A DNA stretch of 64,000 nt, taken from positions 62,001-126,000 of the forward strand of contig MDYQ01000048.1 of assembly GCA_003024175.1 (NCBI GenBank). The letters run 5' to 3'. This document shows, piece after piece, positions 23,484 through 35,418 of this stretch. This DNA comes from Planoprotostelium fungivorum. Its lineage: Eukaryota > Evosea > Variosea > Cavosteliida > Cavosteliaceae. The position numbers and the translations under genes are program-made. The first letter of the stretch is position 1, and each line of letters starts with the position of its first letter. Below the pieces are notes generated by a model. The model saw only the letters and a list, made by a program, of their open reading frames with translations. It had not been told where the DNA came from and made no database searches.

Positions 23484-25666
23484 TTATGTCGCGCTCGTCG
23501 CGGGTGCCTTCGATCTGGCCGATGTCGGTGAGGTCCTCTGAACCGGTGGAGGAGTCGGTGAAGTGTGTCTTCGTGTGGGTGATGGAGGTGATGTCACGCG
23601 GGCTCCGCTCGCATTTGCAGGTTTCGGTGATGCGACGGGGCGAGGTGATGTGATCCCGGTGCGAGATGATGAAAGAGGGGTGCGAGGAGATACCAAAGGC
23701 TTCGGAGACGTCAGAGTGGTTCTCAAAGAAGGTGAACTGCGAGGTGATGGTGTTGCACTCCCAGCTGACACGTTCCATCAGACATGTTCCATCATCCAAT
23801 CATCTCATACCCTTCGAACTCCTCAGAGGTGTCTTCGTCGTGATTTTAACGGTCTCTCCCAATGTGGGAACAACGTCACTGTCCGTCTTCAAATCGAGCG
23901 ATCTCATGCCGAGGGGTGATGTGATCTTGGGCGTCATCGGTGAGCGTTTCACTCCAGTGGGCGACGTCTTCGGTGATGTCTTTGGAGAAGATGAAGTCGT
24001 CAGACGAACTGATGTAGGTGATGTCAGCCTGGTAGATACGGGGGAGGTGATGCGGGGTGGTGTCGGCGAGGTCAGTCGGGTGGACGCGGGGGAGGTGATC
24101 CTGGGAGAGGGAGGAGTGGCTGGTTGTAGTTTCGTAGTTGGGGTTCTGGGAGAGGATCTGGGGGAGATGTTGGGAGCTGAACTTCGAAGGGGAGTGGGGG
24201 ACTGAAGAGCGTCAGGTTGATGATGATCGTGATGATGATCGTCCATCATCGTGGTTGTGATGAAGATCGAATCTTCGATGCATGATGGAGGATCATGATA
24301 TAAATGCATGATGAGACGATTGATGTGTGCCGCGATGACGGGTGACAACAAAATCAAATAAAACCCACCTTCTTCAACGCATCTCTCTGCATCTTCGGTA
24401 CGGCTACCTTCACGTTCGTTTCTGCCGTTACTTTTGTCCACTGGTCCTCTTTATTTTCTGATTCTATTCAGTTTTGTCTCTCTACACGACTCACCCAAGT
24501 CCTTCTTGATGTCGCTCAGGTCCAAATCCGTTTCCGAATTCTTTTCCAAGAAATCTCTCATGCTCATCCAGCCTCCACCGACTCGAACTGTGACAAGGGG
24601 TGAGAAAAGTGGTGGAAAACTCGATGAAATCTACCTGCCAGGTGCCCGTTTACGCATTTGATCAAGACTCTCAGCGCACCCAACATGTACACACCCGCCG
24701 ATATCTATTCTTCCGTCATTTTTCCGGTTCACCATCATCACTACCCCCACCTTTTTCACGGAAATTTCTTGAGGTAAGGGTGTCGTCTCCATCAGCCGGT
24801 CGATGTCTTCCTCGTCCACTCGTACGTCATCGTGATCATCTTGGCTCGTTGTAGATAGATCGACCGATTTCAACTTCAAGTCGGCCGCCTCCAATTCCTT
24901 CTCAGAGAAGTTGACCTGATGACGTCATATTACGTCATCACACGATGTGGAGGGGACGTACCTTGTGATCGTCACCAGCCTGGATGTTGGGGTGGAAATT
25001 CCATTGGGATCTCGCATGTCTGTCCAACAGCAACAATGCGTTGATGACTTTGGGTAAGTTCTTCTTTTCGAATAAGTCTGTCGCTGTGAAGAGCTCTTGC
25101 TCATCAATGCCAGCTGATTTGAAAATGAGACGGAGGGATGGAATGGATGACGAGAGAGGACGGAGGATGTTACCTTTCGACTTGCAGAAATCGACAAAGA
25201 GATGGATGTTCTCCAGTTGGAAGAATGTTGCATTTTTACCCTTGTGAAAGTTTGGAATCGAGTTGGGAAGCATCTTGTTGGCCAGTTCGCACAGTTTGGT
25301 CTGTATAGACGTGAGTGATGGAAAATGGGCTCCTGTCGTCATTCACCCCAGATCGAAGTGAATCACAGACACGGTCGAGATCATCACTGTCAGCTCTTCC
25401 TATCGCTTCGCCTTCGAACACTTCGCACAGCCAGCGATAGACTTGATTCGTTCTGAGCAATGTTTAATGTTTAATGCAACGGTCAGACGCAGGGATTGTC
25501 ACCTCTGAAGAAAGAAGGAGGCAGATTGGTCTTGTCGCTTCATGGTAAAGAGAGAAACGTTCGTGTCCATCGTCTTACGCTCGGGCCTCGGGCGATGTTG
25601 TGTTGGTTCCTCAGAGGAAGATAGAGGGGGCTGCGCATGTCTCTTCAGAAGGTCGGGTTGCTCCAT
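23484..25666 (-). CDS. GAS2-like protein: calponin-homology plus GAR domain with Ser/Thr-Pro tail
   Basis: Starts at 25666 (MEQPDLLKRHAQPP). A single CH domain spans three exons (about 24965-25470: VYRWLCEVFEGEA, TKLCELANKMLP, FFQLENIHLFVDFCKSKG, LFEKKNLPKVINALLLLD), the type found in calponin and GAS2. After a charged linker comes LRVLIKCVNGHLAVRVGGGW (about 24570-24720), the end of a GAR (Gas2-related) microtubule-binding domain. The tail (23484-24200) is packed with TSP and SPR units, a likely target of proline-directed kinases and of microtubule binding. CH-GAR proteins crosslink actin and microtubules. Exons were joined by eye and fit in phase. Confidence 0.83.
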
Positions 25667-25866
25667 GTATCCGATGGCGTGTTGATCTGTAATTGCAGGT
25701 TGTCCGTAAAAATTTGAAGGAAAATACCTTTGGTGATTGTTGTGGAAGGGGGCACGCGTACCATCGCATGCCAAGCCTCACCTCGCTTTGCGAGCTTCAC
25801 CACATCACAGGATCGAATGAATAGCCTGTGCAGAAGAATCAACGCGAATCTGCGTCCTCGGTTTAT

Positions 25867-28823
25867 TTACAGTGTATCGATCTGTTGGTATAAGTTTGTG
25901 TACTGGTTCTTCGTCAAGACATCTACGTCTTCTATGTGAATCCTCGGAATCCTTCCTTCTCTTCTCAGCCCGTCTTCCATGATCATCTCCCCGTATAGCC
26001 ATTCTTCATCGGCGTCGAACATCTCTGTGGTGACCATCGTCTGCCCTCCTCTGAAGGACATGAAACCTGCCTCTACGGCTTCGTAACTGCGAACTGCTCG
26101 AACTGCAGACACCCACGAAGGTAGAGCCTCTAAGATGCGGGCTGGCACGCGTCCTACAGTCTGATCGGCGACCCTGTTGACATGAGATACGAAGCGTCTC
26201 GTCGATGATTCGTCACTTGATGCCAAGACACCATCCGTCTGAGAATTCCGCCACGATGCTGACAATGTCGTTCTCTTGGAGGTTCAATTGATCGGGCGCA
26301 CGAGCTCGGTGGGGTCTCGTCGCCACAGTCTTCATCAGAGATAGATCGTCCGTCTCATACTCGCTGCAACTGCAAGACATTCCGTCATTCCACGTTTCCA
26401 TCTCGTTTCGTGTCACCTCTCTAAGCTGATGGTTGTGAAGGCCCTCTTCGAGAAGAACTCCTCGTCCATTTCGTGTGACATTTGTGGATGGATGGTGGCA
26501 TTATCAACGTGTGTCGTCATGTTTTCGTGCTTCTCTTTGTGCTTCTCAATGCTTGTGAGTCATTCAACCCGGACACCAGCCGTGCGGCCTGCGAACTCAC
26601 ATCTTCCACCCGATCGAGGACGGGAGCAAACAATAATGTTGCGTTTTTTCCACAACCGATGGAAACCCAGACACCGTCATCATCACGCACATCAAATGAT
26701 TGTTTATACATGGACACGTCTTCAGGCACTCTCCGCATCGATCATCTTCTTCATGAACTTGATGCTGTGCAGCCACCTCTCGCTGGCGTCGCGAGATTCT
26801 GGTGCGAAGACGAACCTCTGGCTGTTGTTGACAATGGTGAAAGCATGAGGATGTTCATCGTCCGCATCTTTCGTGGGGAAAGTTGTATCCCAAATGCTAT
26901 CGTATGGAATGATTTCGTCTGGTAATTTAGAGCTCTGTCTAGAATGAACATGACGATCGTGATGGATCAGGAGAGGAAGATGTGAAGATGTGATGGTGAG
27001 TGATGCGATGGTATGGTCGATGTGATGCATCTGTTGAAAACGTGATGATGAGATGATTTGTAGTGTTTGATGTGATGATGATACGTGATGATGATGATAG
27101 CTCACCTGGTAAGTGAGTATCCCGCAAGTCTTCGCTTGTAGATAACAATCGGACCACGTGCTTGTAGAGTGATTCTGTTCGCGTCAGTCTCACATCTGCG
27201 AATGCGCTCACCCTGGCCTGCACCCAGCCCTGACACCAATTTCCACTCTTGGAAAATTCCACCTTGGAGGCATCGATCAGAGTATCTCCGTCGGTTGTGA
27301 CTCGTTGTAGATGGTGATCACCATGGTATTTGATTTCCTCGTCGGGTGTCTGTTTTCGATCAGTAGTGATGTGATGATGTGATGATGTGATGATGATGAT
27401 GTGATGATGGAGATGTTTTTCGTGATGATGATCAGGAGTGTGATCCTCACTTGTATCTCCACGAGATGTGGTGGAAATTTCCCTCGATTTCCGCTGAATT
27501 CTCCAAACAGATATCCCGAACTGTCTTCACCCGTGATAGTCATCACATCCCCGGCGTGAAACCTACCACCCCGTCAGCCCCACGATATCACATGAGATAT
27601 CATCACTTGAGGTCTCCCGCATCGTAATCAGATGTCGCCACAGCTTTCACGTTGCTTGTCTCCTGCTTCCATCTTTTCCTCTCCACGTGGCACGATCTGA
27701 CAAACAATTCGACCAATTTCTTCTCTTCCTCCGGTTTCGTCTCTCTACAACGACGCTCAGACCGTGAAATTTCTCGTAAAATCCGTCGTCGACGCCTCAC
27801 CTGGACAGGTGGAGTGTGATGAATGTGGCCGTATCGATGGAAACGAGAACGAAAGTCTTCGGTTTAGACATCAACACCAACTTCTTCGAGTGGAGGTTGT
27901 CCGTTCGCATGACATGATCTCCCTTCAGATCCATGATCATCTTGTCCTGATCGGACTCTGCATCGGAAGCCGGTGGATTGATGGTGAGAGTGACTGACGA
28001 TCGGTGAGAATAAAATAGAATAAAAGATGGAACGGACCTGTATCTTGCACGTCATCTTCTCCTGGAGAGGAGATCTCCACTCGAACTCGAGAGAGGATCA
28101 AATGAGGGGTGATGGATCTGGTGGTAGTGGTGATCTTCGTGGCAGTGGGTGTGGGGGCTGCTTTACTGTGAGAGGATCAGATGTGAAGTCGTGAAATCAT
28201 CGAATCACCGAGTCGTCTGAGGAGATGACACTGGAGTGGCCATTCTTCTCGATAACTTGGGCGATTCGTTGGCGGAAGTCATCATACTGTGATTTCACGT
28301 GAGAAGATGCACTTCAAACGTAAGGCCTTCACTCACACACGGCTCTTTCCTGCGCTTGGGATGTTTTCCTTCTCGGATCTGGGCTCTAATGGTGACCTGT
28401 AGAATGGTTAGCTGACATTGCGGTATCGGTGATGGCGCACCTGCAACCTGAAGCGTATACGCTGGTAGGTGATAGAGGTGATTGAGTGCCACTCTCTTTC
28501 CAGTCGTTGACCGGTGAGTCCGAGCGAGCCAGCTGTGGGCTCCTAATGATGACAGCTCCCTCACCGGTAGGTGATAGCAGCGGTGATAGGATGTTCTTCA
28601 CATTCTTGTCTCCAACAAGGGGAGGTGACGTGATGGTGCCAGGGGAGGCTGGCGACTTCCCATCCTGATCAGAGTTACTCTTCTTCTTTCTAAAAAAGTC
28701 CATCTCTGCTTGTGTGGATGATATCCTAGCCGAATAAAAGAATGGACGGCTCTTGGGCTGGATTCGCGTGGCGAAATTGGATGAAAAGTGGGGGGAATTA
28801 GACATTTGTAGACACTGCTCCAT
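25867..28823 (-). CDS. Multi-SH3 and PH adaptor protein
   Basis: Start at 28823 (MEQCLQMSN) or, less likely, 28703 (MDFFRKKK). The N-terminal part is Ser/Pro-rich. A first SH3 domain lies across two exons (about 27460-27660: VKAVATSDYDAG, MTITGEDSSGYLFGEF, GKFPPHLVEI). A PH-like domain follows (about 26730-27180, ending ASERWLHSIKFMKK). Two further SH3 domains lie at about 26240-26330 (DQLNLQENDIVSIV, SDGWCLG) and 25880-26100 (GFMSFRGGQTMV, EEWLYGE). The TAA at 25867 is followed within 5 nt by AATAAA. It is probably a scaffold that gathers proline-rich partners at membranes. The region 27700-28200 has no domain I recognise. Confidence 0.75.
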
Positions 28824-28857
28824 CGAGTGAGTGGATCACATCACATCACCTCCATAC

Positions 28858-29579
28858 ATGGATATCTTGAAGACATGGCTACCCGAGGGAGAGCAAGAAG
28901 TCGATACGGCCGTGTTGAACGCGTCTATCAGTGAATTGAAAGAGATCGTAACGTCGTATTGTGAGGTAACAACTATCGAAATCGAATCGTGACGAATTGT
29001 AACAGAATCTACGTATTCAACAATCGGAATACCATGTGACACAGGAGATGATTGATACTTTGGGCGCGGCATCAACCTTCGACACTGCCATCATAGACAA
29101 AGATTTCGGACGACTTCTCATCGAATGCTTCTTTCTCATGGCAGACAGTTGTTTGGATCACTCTACCTTCGAAGTTCGACCGTCACGACAGAGGTACCCT
29201 CCATTGTGATACCTAATAGACGTCTCACCATCGCAGCACATACGAATGGATATGGAAGCAATTGAGTTGCCTCTTATCCAGAGGAAATTTGTCTCCTGGA
29301 ATCACCGATCCAGAGATCAAGATGATGTTGGAGATTCAAGGGTGTAACAATGAGCTCAACGACATCATCGAGAGAGAATTAACCATCTCGATCGAAGAGT
29401 GTCTGAGACACATGCAGAGTCGAAGAGACTTGGGACTGGATAACACGTGGATACCTCCCGAGCAGTTCTCACTGTTGCAATCGCATGGACTGATGATGGA
29501 GAAGAAGGAAGTGGAAATAGAAAAGTTGAAGAGGATAGCTGCTCTTCTCAGACCACTGCAGGCGATGAACCGATCGTGA
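28858..29579 (+). CDS. Unrecognised protein with a C-terminal coiled coil
   Basis: ATG 28858 opens MDILKTWLPEGEQEVD; introns at about 28968-29001 and 29197-29237 join three exons in phase, ending NRS-stop at 29579, about 215 residues. The protein is helical, with a charged C-terminal coiled coil (MMEKKEVEIEKLKRIAAL). No family comes to mind; small subunits of microtubule or kinetochore complexes have this look, but that is only an impression. The start lies 34 bp from the divergent start at 28823, so both genes may share one promoter. Confidence 0.75.
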
Positions 29580-30002
29580 AGAATGATAAAGAGTATGTAG
29601 AGACATGAGATAGATGTTGACATCGTCTGTTCTTCATCTATTCATTTGTCGTCAATACATGTTTACATGATCACTGATCTTTTGTGGGTGAGAGCATCAT
29701 TTCTGTGAAAATACCCTTTGTTGCTGCTACAGGGTCAGACCGATGCGATCGTGAGCTGATTGAAGAGGTTTCCTCTTCTGTACGTCCTTCAAAGAGACAT
29801 GTTTGTCCCACCCCGCCGTTAAATCATCTTGGTTCGGTTCGATCCGTGTAGGAGGACGGTGAAGCATGCTCTATCGGTGATTTGCAAGATGAAGCTGATG
29901 ATTTGTTGTGAAGCAGTTGTAATCGTGAATCACATCTCAGATCACACCAGATCTTCAATCGCTGATCGTCTCAAAACCAACAGTACAGTGATTCCAGCGA
30001 TC

Positions 30003-30383
30003 ATGGGTCTATCAAAGTACTACTGCGACTACTGCGAGAGATACATGAACGATAATGTTCCTACTAGAAAGAAGCATAACGAGACCAGGTCGCATCAAAT
30101 GAATGTCAAGATGCATTTTGACTCCTACAAAGGTTCGTCAATAATTGGTAGTGATTCGCTCTAATCCCATTCAGATTCACGAACCATCATCATGGAGAGC
30201 ACTCGTCCTATCTGTCAGAATCTCTTACGATTTGGAGTTTGTGAATATGGAAGTCAGTGTCGCTTCTCTCATTCTCTCATGAGCGCAACACCGCCTCCGA
30301 CGTTGACAGATCAGCTACCGCCTTCCATGCAACAGCCACCATCAGGAGGTTGGCCGATACTTCCACCTGTACCATGGGGTTAA
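30003..30383 (+). CDS. ZMAT5: U11/U12 snRNP 20 kDa protein (ZMAT5)
   Basis: Starts at 30003 with MGLSKYYCDYCERYMNDN, a C2H2 U1C-type zinc finger. After an intron at about 30133-30175 comes CQNLLRFGVCEYGSQCRFSH, a CCCH finger. The C terminus, PPSGGWPILPPVPWG-stop, matches the GGWP..P.V.WG end of human ZMAT5. This protein belongs to the U11/U12 di-snRNP of the minor spliceosome, so its presence suggests that U12-type introns exist in this organism. The protein is about 112 residues, shorter than the human 170, mainly in the linker. The donor of its intron (GTTCGT) is unusual. The 5' region 29580-30002 shows no other gene. Confidence 0.93.
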
Positions 30384-30613
30384 TTCTTTACGAATACGAT
30401 TGTAAATACATGTACTTCTGATGAACATGATGTACCATCTTCGATTCCTAAGTCATCATCGAGAGAATTGACTGGTACCAGAAGATCACAGAGTTCAATT
30501 GAAACGATCGTTAGTATAACCATCGATGGTATGATGGAGTCGTTGCATCACGAACAGTAGGTGCAGTCATTCATCCATCCATCGTGTTGGACCTCGTCAT
30601 AGAAGTATGAAAA

Positions 30614-30732
30614 AGCTACGACACGATGGATTCCCGTGCGGTCTCCCATCACAGTATTAGCATCGCCCACAGTCGCTTACCTTACGAGTTCGGAATGGGT
30701 TCGTGGGTTTTCAACCAGGTATGATCGTAGCT
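30614..30732 (-). rRNA. 5S ribosomal RNA
   Basis: Read on the minus strand, 119 nt begin AGCTACGATCATACC and end GTCGTAGCT, so the ends pair as the 5S acceptor stem. Internal blocks CCCATTCCGAACTCG and GATGGGAGACCGC are classic 5S loop sequences and the internal Pol III control region. A T-run right after the 3' end is the Pol III terminator. It is a single copy here, not in a tandem array. Confidence 0.97.
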
Positions 30733-30899
30733 GTTTGAATGTCTTCGCGCAGTCTACGTAGATGATCAAAGACCAAGTGATGATGTGACGACGTTCGAAC
30801 ATCTGCAATTGATGAGCCCAAATCGATCGACGGAAGAATGGTTAAGGTCGAATGGAACGATATTCCTGCAGCTCCAAGTCAACGCGTGCACGATCTCAT

Positions 30900-31937
30900 T
30901 TATTCATCGAGATGAGACAGGTAACCCCCGATCAAGCTCTTCATGATCTCCGAATCTCGACTGTCTTCAAAGTCTCCCCTCTCCCTCCTCCTCTTGATGA
31001 TGTCTTCCGGATCAGCTCTGCCTCTTGCAGCTCTCCCCGGCCCGTTCACTTTGAATGGGAATGGCCAGTGGCTCGTCGTGTCTCCTCTCGTCCTCGCTTC
31101 CATCCTTCGCATGAGGGTCGATGTATCGGCCGAGCTCCCATCGAGCATGCAGATGAAAGCGACGCAGCGTGTGTTGCCTCCAGAAGAGGGTGCTCGATTG
31201 GCATGCACCGTCCTTGAGTCCCAGAGGAGGAGAGTGCCAGCTGGAACTCGTATGACTCTGGCATCTCGATGCGGAATGCAATCAGATGGGATGCGGTAGA
31301 ATTCGCGACCGAAGCGCGCTTTCGGATCAGATCGGGTCCAATCGATGTGATGGGTTCTCGGCCATACGAGGAGTCCACCATCGTTCTCGCCTCGGTTATC
31401 AGCAAGAGACACACTACCTTGAACACACAAGAGATCATTTCGAGTGGGAGCTTGATCTCTGTGAGGCCACAGTTCATCTTCTTGGAGGACGAAAGGGCCT
31501 TGAGGTCCACCAGGAGCTCCCACGGGGTAGATGCAGGCGCCATCGAAGGATGTAAGGAGATCTGTTGGATGGCACGACCAAAGATCGGCAAAGACTCGTA
31601 AGACGTTCTCATTGGTTCGGAGAGACCACATGAAGGGAGCTTGTCCGATTCCATAGCGCTTTAGAATACCTCTGATCTGTTCTGGCCACTGATTGGGTCC
31701 CCACGTGATGGGATCATGGCGTAAAACTCCAGAACCAAGATCCTCGATGAAGTCCCAGAATTGGCTGAGCAGATCGGCCGCTTCGTCTTCGGTCACGACA
31801 GATACGGCGGCCCATCCTTCATTTTGGAGGTGTTCTCGAATGTCATCCTTCTGATTCGGTTGGAATGGTTGAGGCGTGATGCTTGGGATAGACGATAGGA
31901 GAGTCTTCGACGTTGTGGTTCTCTGTCCTCTCGACAT
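30900..31937 (-). CDS. Phytanoyl-CoA dioxygenase (PhyH) family protein, intronless
   Basis: An uninterrupted frame of 345 residues from ATG 31937 (MSRGQRTTTSK); an upstream in-frame Met at 32021 would add 28. WPHRDQ supplies the His and Asp of the Fe(II) site and SRTVHANRA the distal His, with a following Arg (NTRC) for 2-oxoglutarate, as in PhyH enzymes. The family hydroxylates lipids or small molecules using oxygen and 2-oxoglutarate. The substrate is unknown. It has no intron although neighbours have many, which hints at recent gain, possibly by transfer. AATAAA lies just beyond the stop. Confidence 0.88.
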   Translation of the reverse strand: MSRGQRTTTSKTLLSSIPSITPQPFQPNQKDDIREHLQNEGWAAVSVVTEDEAADLLSQFWDFIEDLGSGVLRHDPITWGPNQWPEQIRGILKRYGIGQAPFMWSLRTNENVLRVFADLWSCHPTDLLTSFDGACIYPVGAPGGPQGPFVLQEDELWPHRDQAPTRNDLLCVQGSVSLADNRGENDGGLLVWPRTHHIDWTRSDPKARFGREFYRIPSDCIPHRDARVIRVPAGTLLLWDSRTVHANRAPSSGGNTRCVAFICMLDGSSADTSTLMRRMEARTRGDTTSHWPFPFKVNGPGRAARGRADPEDIIKRRRERGDFEDSRDSEIMKSLIGGYLSHLDE

Positions 31938-32329
31938 TGTCGTCTGTTCGTTTATGCTTATGTGTTGAATGTGTGTGAATTTCCCCAGCCCAAATTGACC
32001 TGGCCGTTCACCGAATGTCACATAGCTTCTGAGATTTTTTCGCTAACTGTGATTATCTACTCACCTTCTCAATGAAGTGAGGCACGAGACATTGTATGAG
32101 TGATGCTGCAGTAGTTGATTGTTGTGTCATTCTTCTCTCACGTGATGAGCCGTAATTCAGATCGATCGTTTACCACTCACCGACAACCTATGATTACATA
32201 CTCCAAGTACGCTTTGTTTTTGTCGATGATCTCTCTGATAGAGAGATGCTCATCTTGTCAGATAACCCACTACAACGGGTGGCACGTTGAAAACCGAAAT
32301 TTTTCTGCCGCTCATCATCTTCTATAAAG

Positions 32330-35155
32330 ATGGCGATGGAGTCACCCACACACTCTGACATCGATTCGGAAGATAGAGACGAATATAGCGATAGCAGCGG
32401 AATGGACGATGATCCTATCCCTAACCCTGTGGAAGAAATCAGATCTCCAACAGAGAATAATAAGCCCCCACCATTGAAACTCGTTCTTAAACTGAGAAAA
32501 CAAGGGGATGATGCGAATAATTGGTCCATCATAAAACCAGCGGCTGCCGTAGAGGATGAAGATTTCTATGACAGAAATAATCGAGGTGACTTACACGATT
32601 TCAGAGTCCCTTCGAAGATTACCTCATCTGATTTTATAACAGAATCCAATCAGATGGCTCAACCATCCATCGGAACACCACAGCCCAAACCAACTATCAA
32701 GTGAGTTCGTCGCTCACTATTCCTGTTGTTTCATGACATCTGATACCATTCAGAATCCGAGCTGGACAGTTGAAGAAGGCGACGGATGATGTTGCTTACG
32801 GTACACCGGTGAGCAGCAACAAGAGGAAGAGGAAGGAACCTACATCGGCCACGAGAGAGAAGAGTGCGAGGAAGAGGGACGTAAGTCAGAGGAGATCACA
32901 TCGTGCATCTCACACGTCTTCTCATGTTCTTCGATGATGATCATCATCTCATCTCCATCACAGAGCAAGAGACACATCGACATCGAAGGCAGTGATGATG
33001 AAGAGTTAGACATCGATGAGAGCGACGATGACATGGGAAAGAAGAAGAAGTCCCGATCGAAATCCACACCGAAGGTAAATAACATCACACGATGACACGT
33101 CACTCAAAGTGGAAGGGCTCTTCGTCTCTGCAGAGGGCACCCTCTAAGCTCATGAACTTGGACAAAGCCCTACAGCACGCCCTGCAACTTCTCATCCGGT
33201 GAAAATCGCGCGAAATTTCGCGTCGATTGACTCGTTGTAGAAAGGACACCATGGGATTTTTCTTCGAGCCCGTGTCAATTGCCATCGCCCCGGATTATTA
33301 TCAAGTCATCACACGACCAATGGACTTCACCACAATGAAGAACAAATTATCCGCGGGTAAATACTCTACCCTGGACGAGCTGAAGGTGAGACGTTTCGTG
33401 GAAATTTCGCGGAAATTTCTGAGACGTTTTCCAGGAAGATTTCGTTCTGTTGTGTAACAACTGCATGACGTACAATCGACCGGAGACACTCTACAACAAG
33501 GAGGCGAAGAAGTTGATGGGGTATGGCGTCAGCATGATCGAGGGGCTGAAGGGAAGGGTTAAGCCAGCGGCACCGCCTACACCAGAAATACCCACTCCAT
33601 CTACAACGACTGCGACGCCCAAGCCCATTGTGAGATCACACACGACGCCGAATGCAACGACTCCAAACGGTGAAATTTTCTCCACGATTTATTTCATTTT
33701 ATTTCATTTTGACGTCGAGCAGCGACACCTTCTACACCTACCACTCGACAATCGACACCCCAGGTGATCTAGAAATCTCGTCGAAAACTCACGATCGTTC
33801 AGCAGAACACACCCATGGTAACGAGAGGAATGAGACAGCAGAGTGCAGTGACGCCCATTCATTCACAGAAGGCTACATCCACTATCATCAGCAATCACAT
33901 TCAGGCGAAGAATTTGTTACTCGAGAAACAGAAAGCCAACGCAACACGATCGTTGGGAAGCATCAAGACCTCTCAGGTTCGTTCTTTCTCTTTTTTATTC
34001 ATAACTCTTCTCTTATTTCACTTTTTCCTTCTTTCTCTGTCTTTTCTTCTCTTTTCTTTCTATTTTTTCTTTTGAAGGACAGAATTTCTTCAAAATAATA
34101 ATCGAACAAATCGAGAGAAAAAAGATGAACGAAAACTCAATGAGAATTCATCAAGAAGTTGAAATCGACAGGTGACACCAACTAGACCCGTCAACGTCGT
34201 TGGGAAACCAATGATGACACCCACCACCCCTCCATCTGCTCCCAGCGTCATCTACAATCCTTACGTCCAATCGAAGACGAAAGAAGAACCCTCTTCCATC
34301 ACCCCCAAGGTGAAATCTCCTCGAAATCTCCTCGAAATTTCACTGAACTTTCCCAAGAAATTTCAGACCAAGTACACGACGTACACGAATTCGGTCTCGA
34401 ATTATCTCAATTACGTCACCAAGCAACCACCGACACCCGGACACCAGCCACCCGTTAGACAACCTCTAACGCAGAAGCAGATCGTACAAGCCATCGGCAC
34501 TGACAACCTCAACGCTGTGAACGACTTCATGACACAACTGAAAGAGAAGGCCAAGAGAATCGAAGAAAAGTGAGTGTGAGGTGTAGAGGTGGAAGATTGA
34601 CTCGTTGTAGAGAGGAAGGAAAGGAAGAAATGGAGATGTGGGGGGTTTATTTTGTTTTATTGTTTTTATCTGGCTGATGCGTGGACAGTGAAGAGGGAGA
34701 GGAGGCTATATCGAACGAGGAATTCAATGATATCATGAACTTTCTTACGACGTCACCCAAACAGTCCACAGACACGTACGTAGTCATCACCATCATCCAT
34801 TGATTTTATTCTATTTTATTCTTTCTCCGCAGGACTCTGAATTGACTCGATTTAATCTGTTTTATTCTTTTTCGTGAGATATCGACACACGAGTTGATTT
34901 CGAAACAGGGAAAGTGAAGGAAAAAAGATTCAAGAACAATTGGACAAGAATGCAAAGATATTGTATCACCTACAGATGGCTCAGTACGACAGAGCGGGAG
35001 GTCCCAGCTCAGACAAGGAGAACAAGTTGGGTGGGTCATGATGATGATGGAGATGATGAGACTGATGGACGGCAGCCGTCGAGTTTTCTCAAAATCTCAT
35101 CGAGCTGGTGGACCTGCTTCCTCCTTCAGTGTTGGTCAACACATTGCAACCATAA
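32330..35155 (+). CDS. Bromodomain protein, BRD7/BRD9-like
   Basis: ATG 32330 opens an acidic N terminus, then Lys/Arg-rich exons and one bromodomain (about 33240-33530: FFFEPVSIAIAPDYYQVI, RPMDFTTMKNKLSAG, CNNCMTYNRP with the acetyl-lysine-binding Asn). The PMDF-TM and EAKKL features resemble BRD7/9, subunits of SWI/SNF remodellers. The C-terminal half is Thr/Pro-rich and ends LLPPSVLVNTLQP at TAA 35153-35155. About a dozen introns were removed by eye, several of the GAAATTTC family (33202-33240, 33387-33434, 34311-34366). Two end in CTCGTTGTAG. Reading of acetylated histones is a family property. Confidence 0.85.
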
Positions 35156-35418
35156 ATTGTATCGCCCCGTGTGACATTCTTATCGAGTACTTGTGTTGGC
35201 GTCATCTCATCTTCTAAAGCGTCGATGTCGTTGTAGAAAGTTGAACAGCCGGAGAGAACATGAACTGAACCGGCTTGTCTGTTTCTATTGGTGGTACTGT
35301 CTGTGCAATCTGCTGATTACAGCATCAGGATGACGTACATCATTTGTTGTCATTCATCTTGCCGATAACGAGTGCGTCTCTGTGTGCATTCTCTTTATAT
35401 ACATAAATGATCCTTGGT
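35156..35418. other. Intergenic gap between bromodomain gene and the fossil element
   Basis: No reading frame of note. It holds one CGTTGTAGA copy (35229-35237) and AT-rich sequence before the element. Confidence 0.5.

Noticed and set aside
32323-32329. TATAAA one base upstream of the bromodomain ATG
   Set aside because: Too close to the start codon to act as a TATA box for this mRNA.
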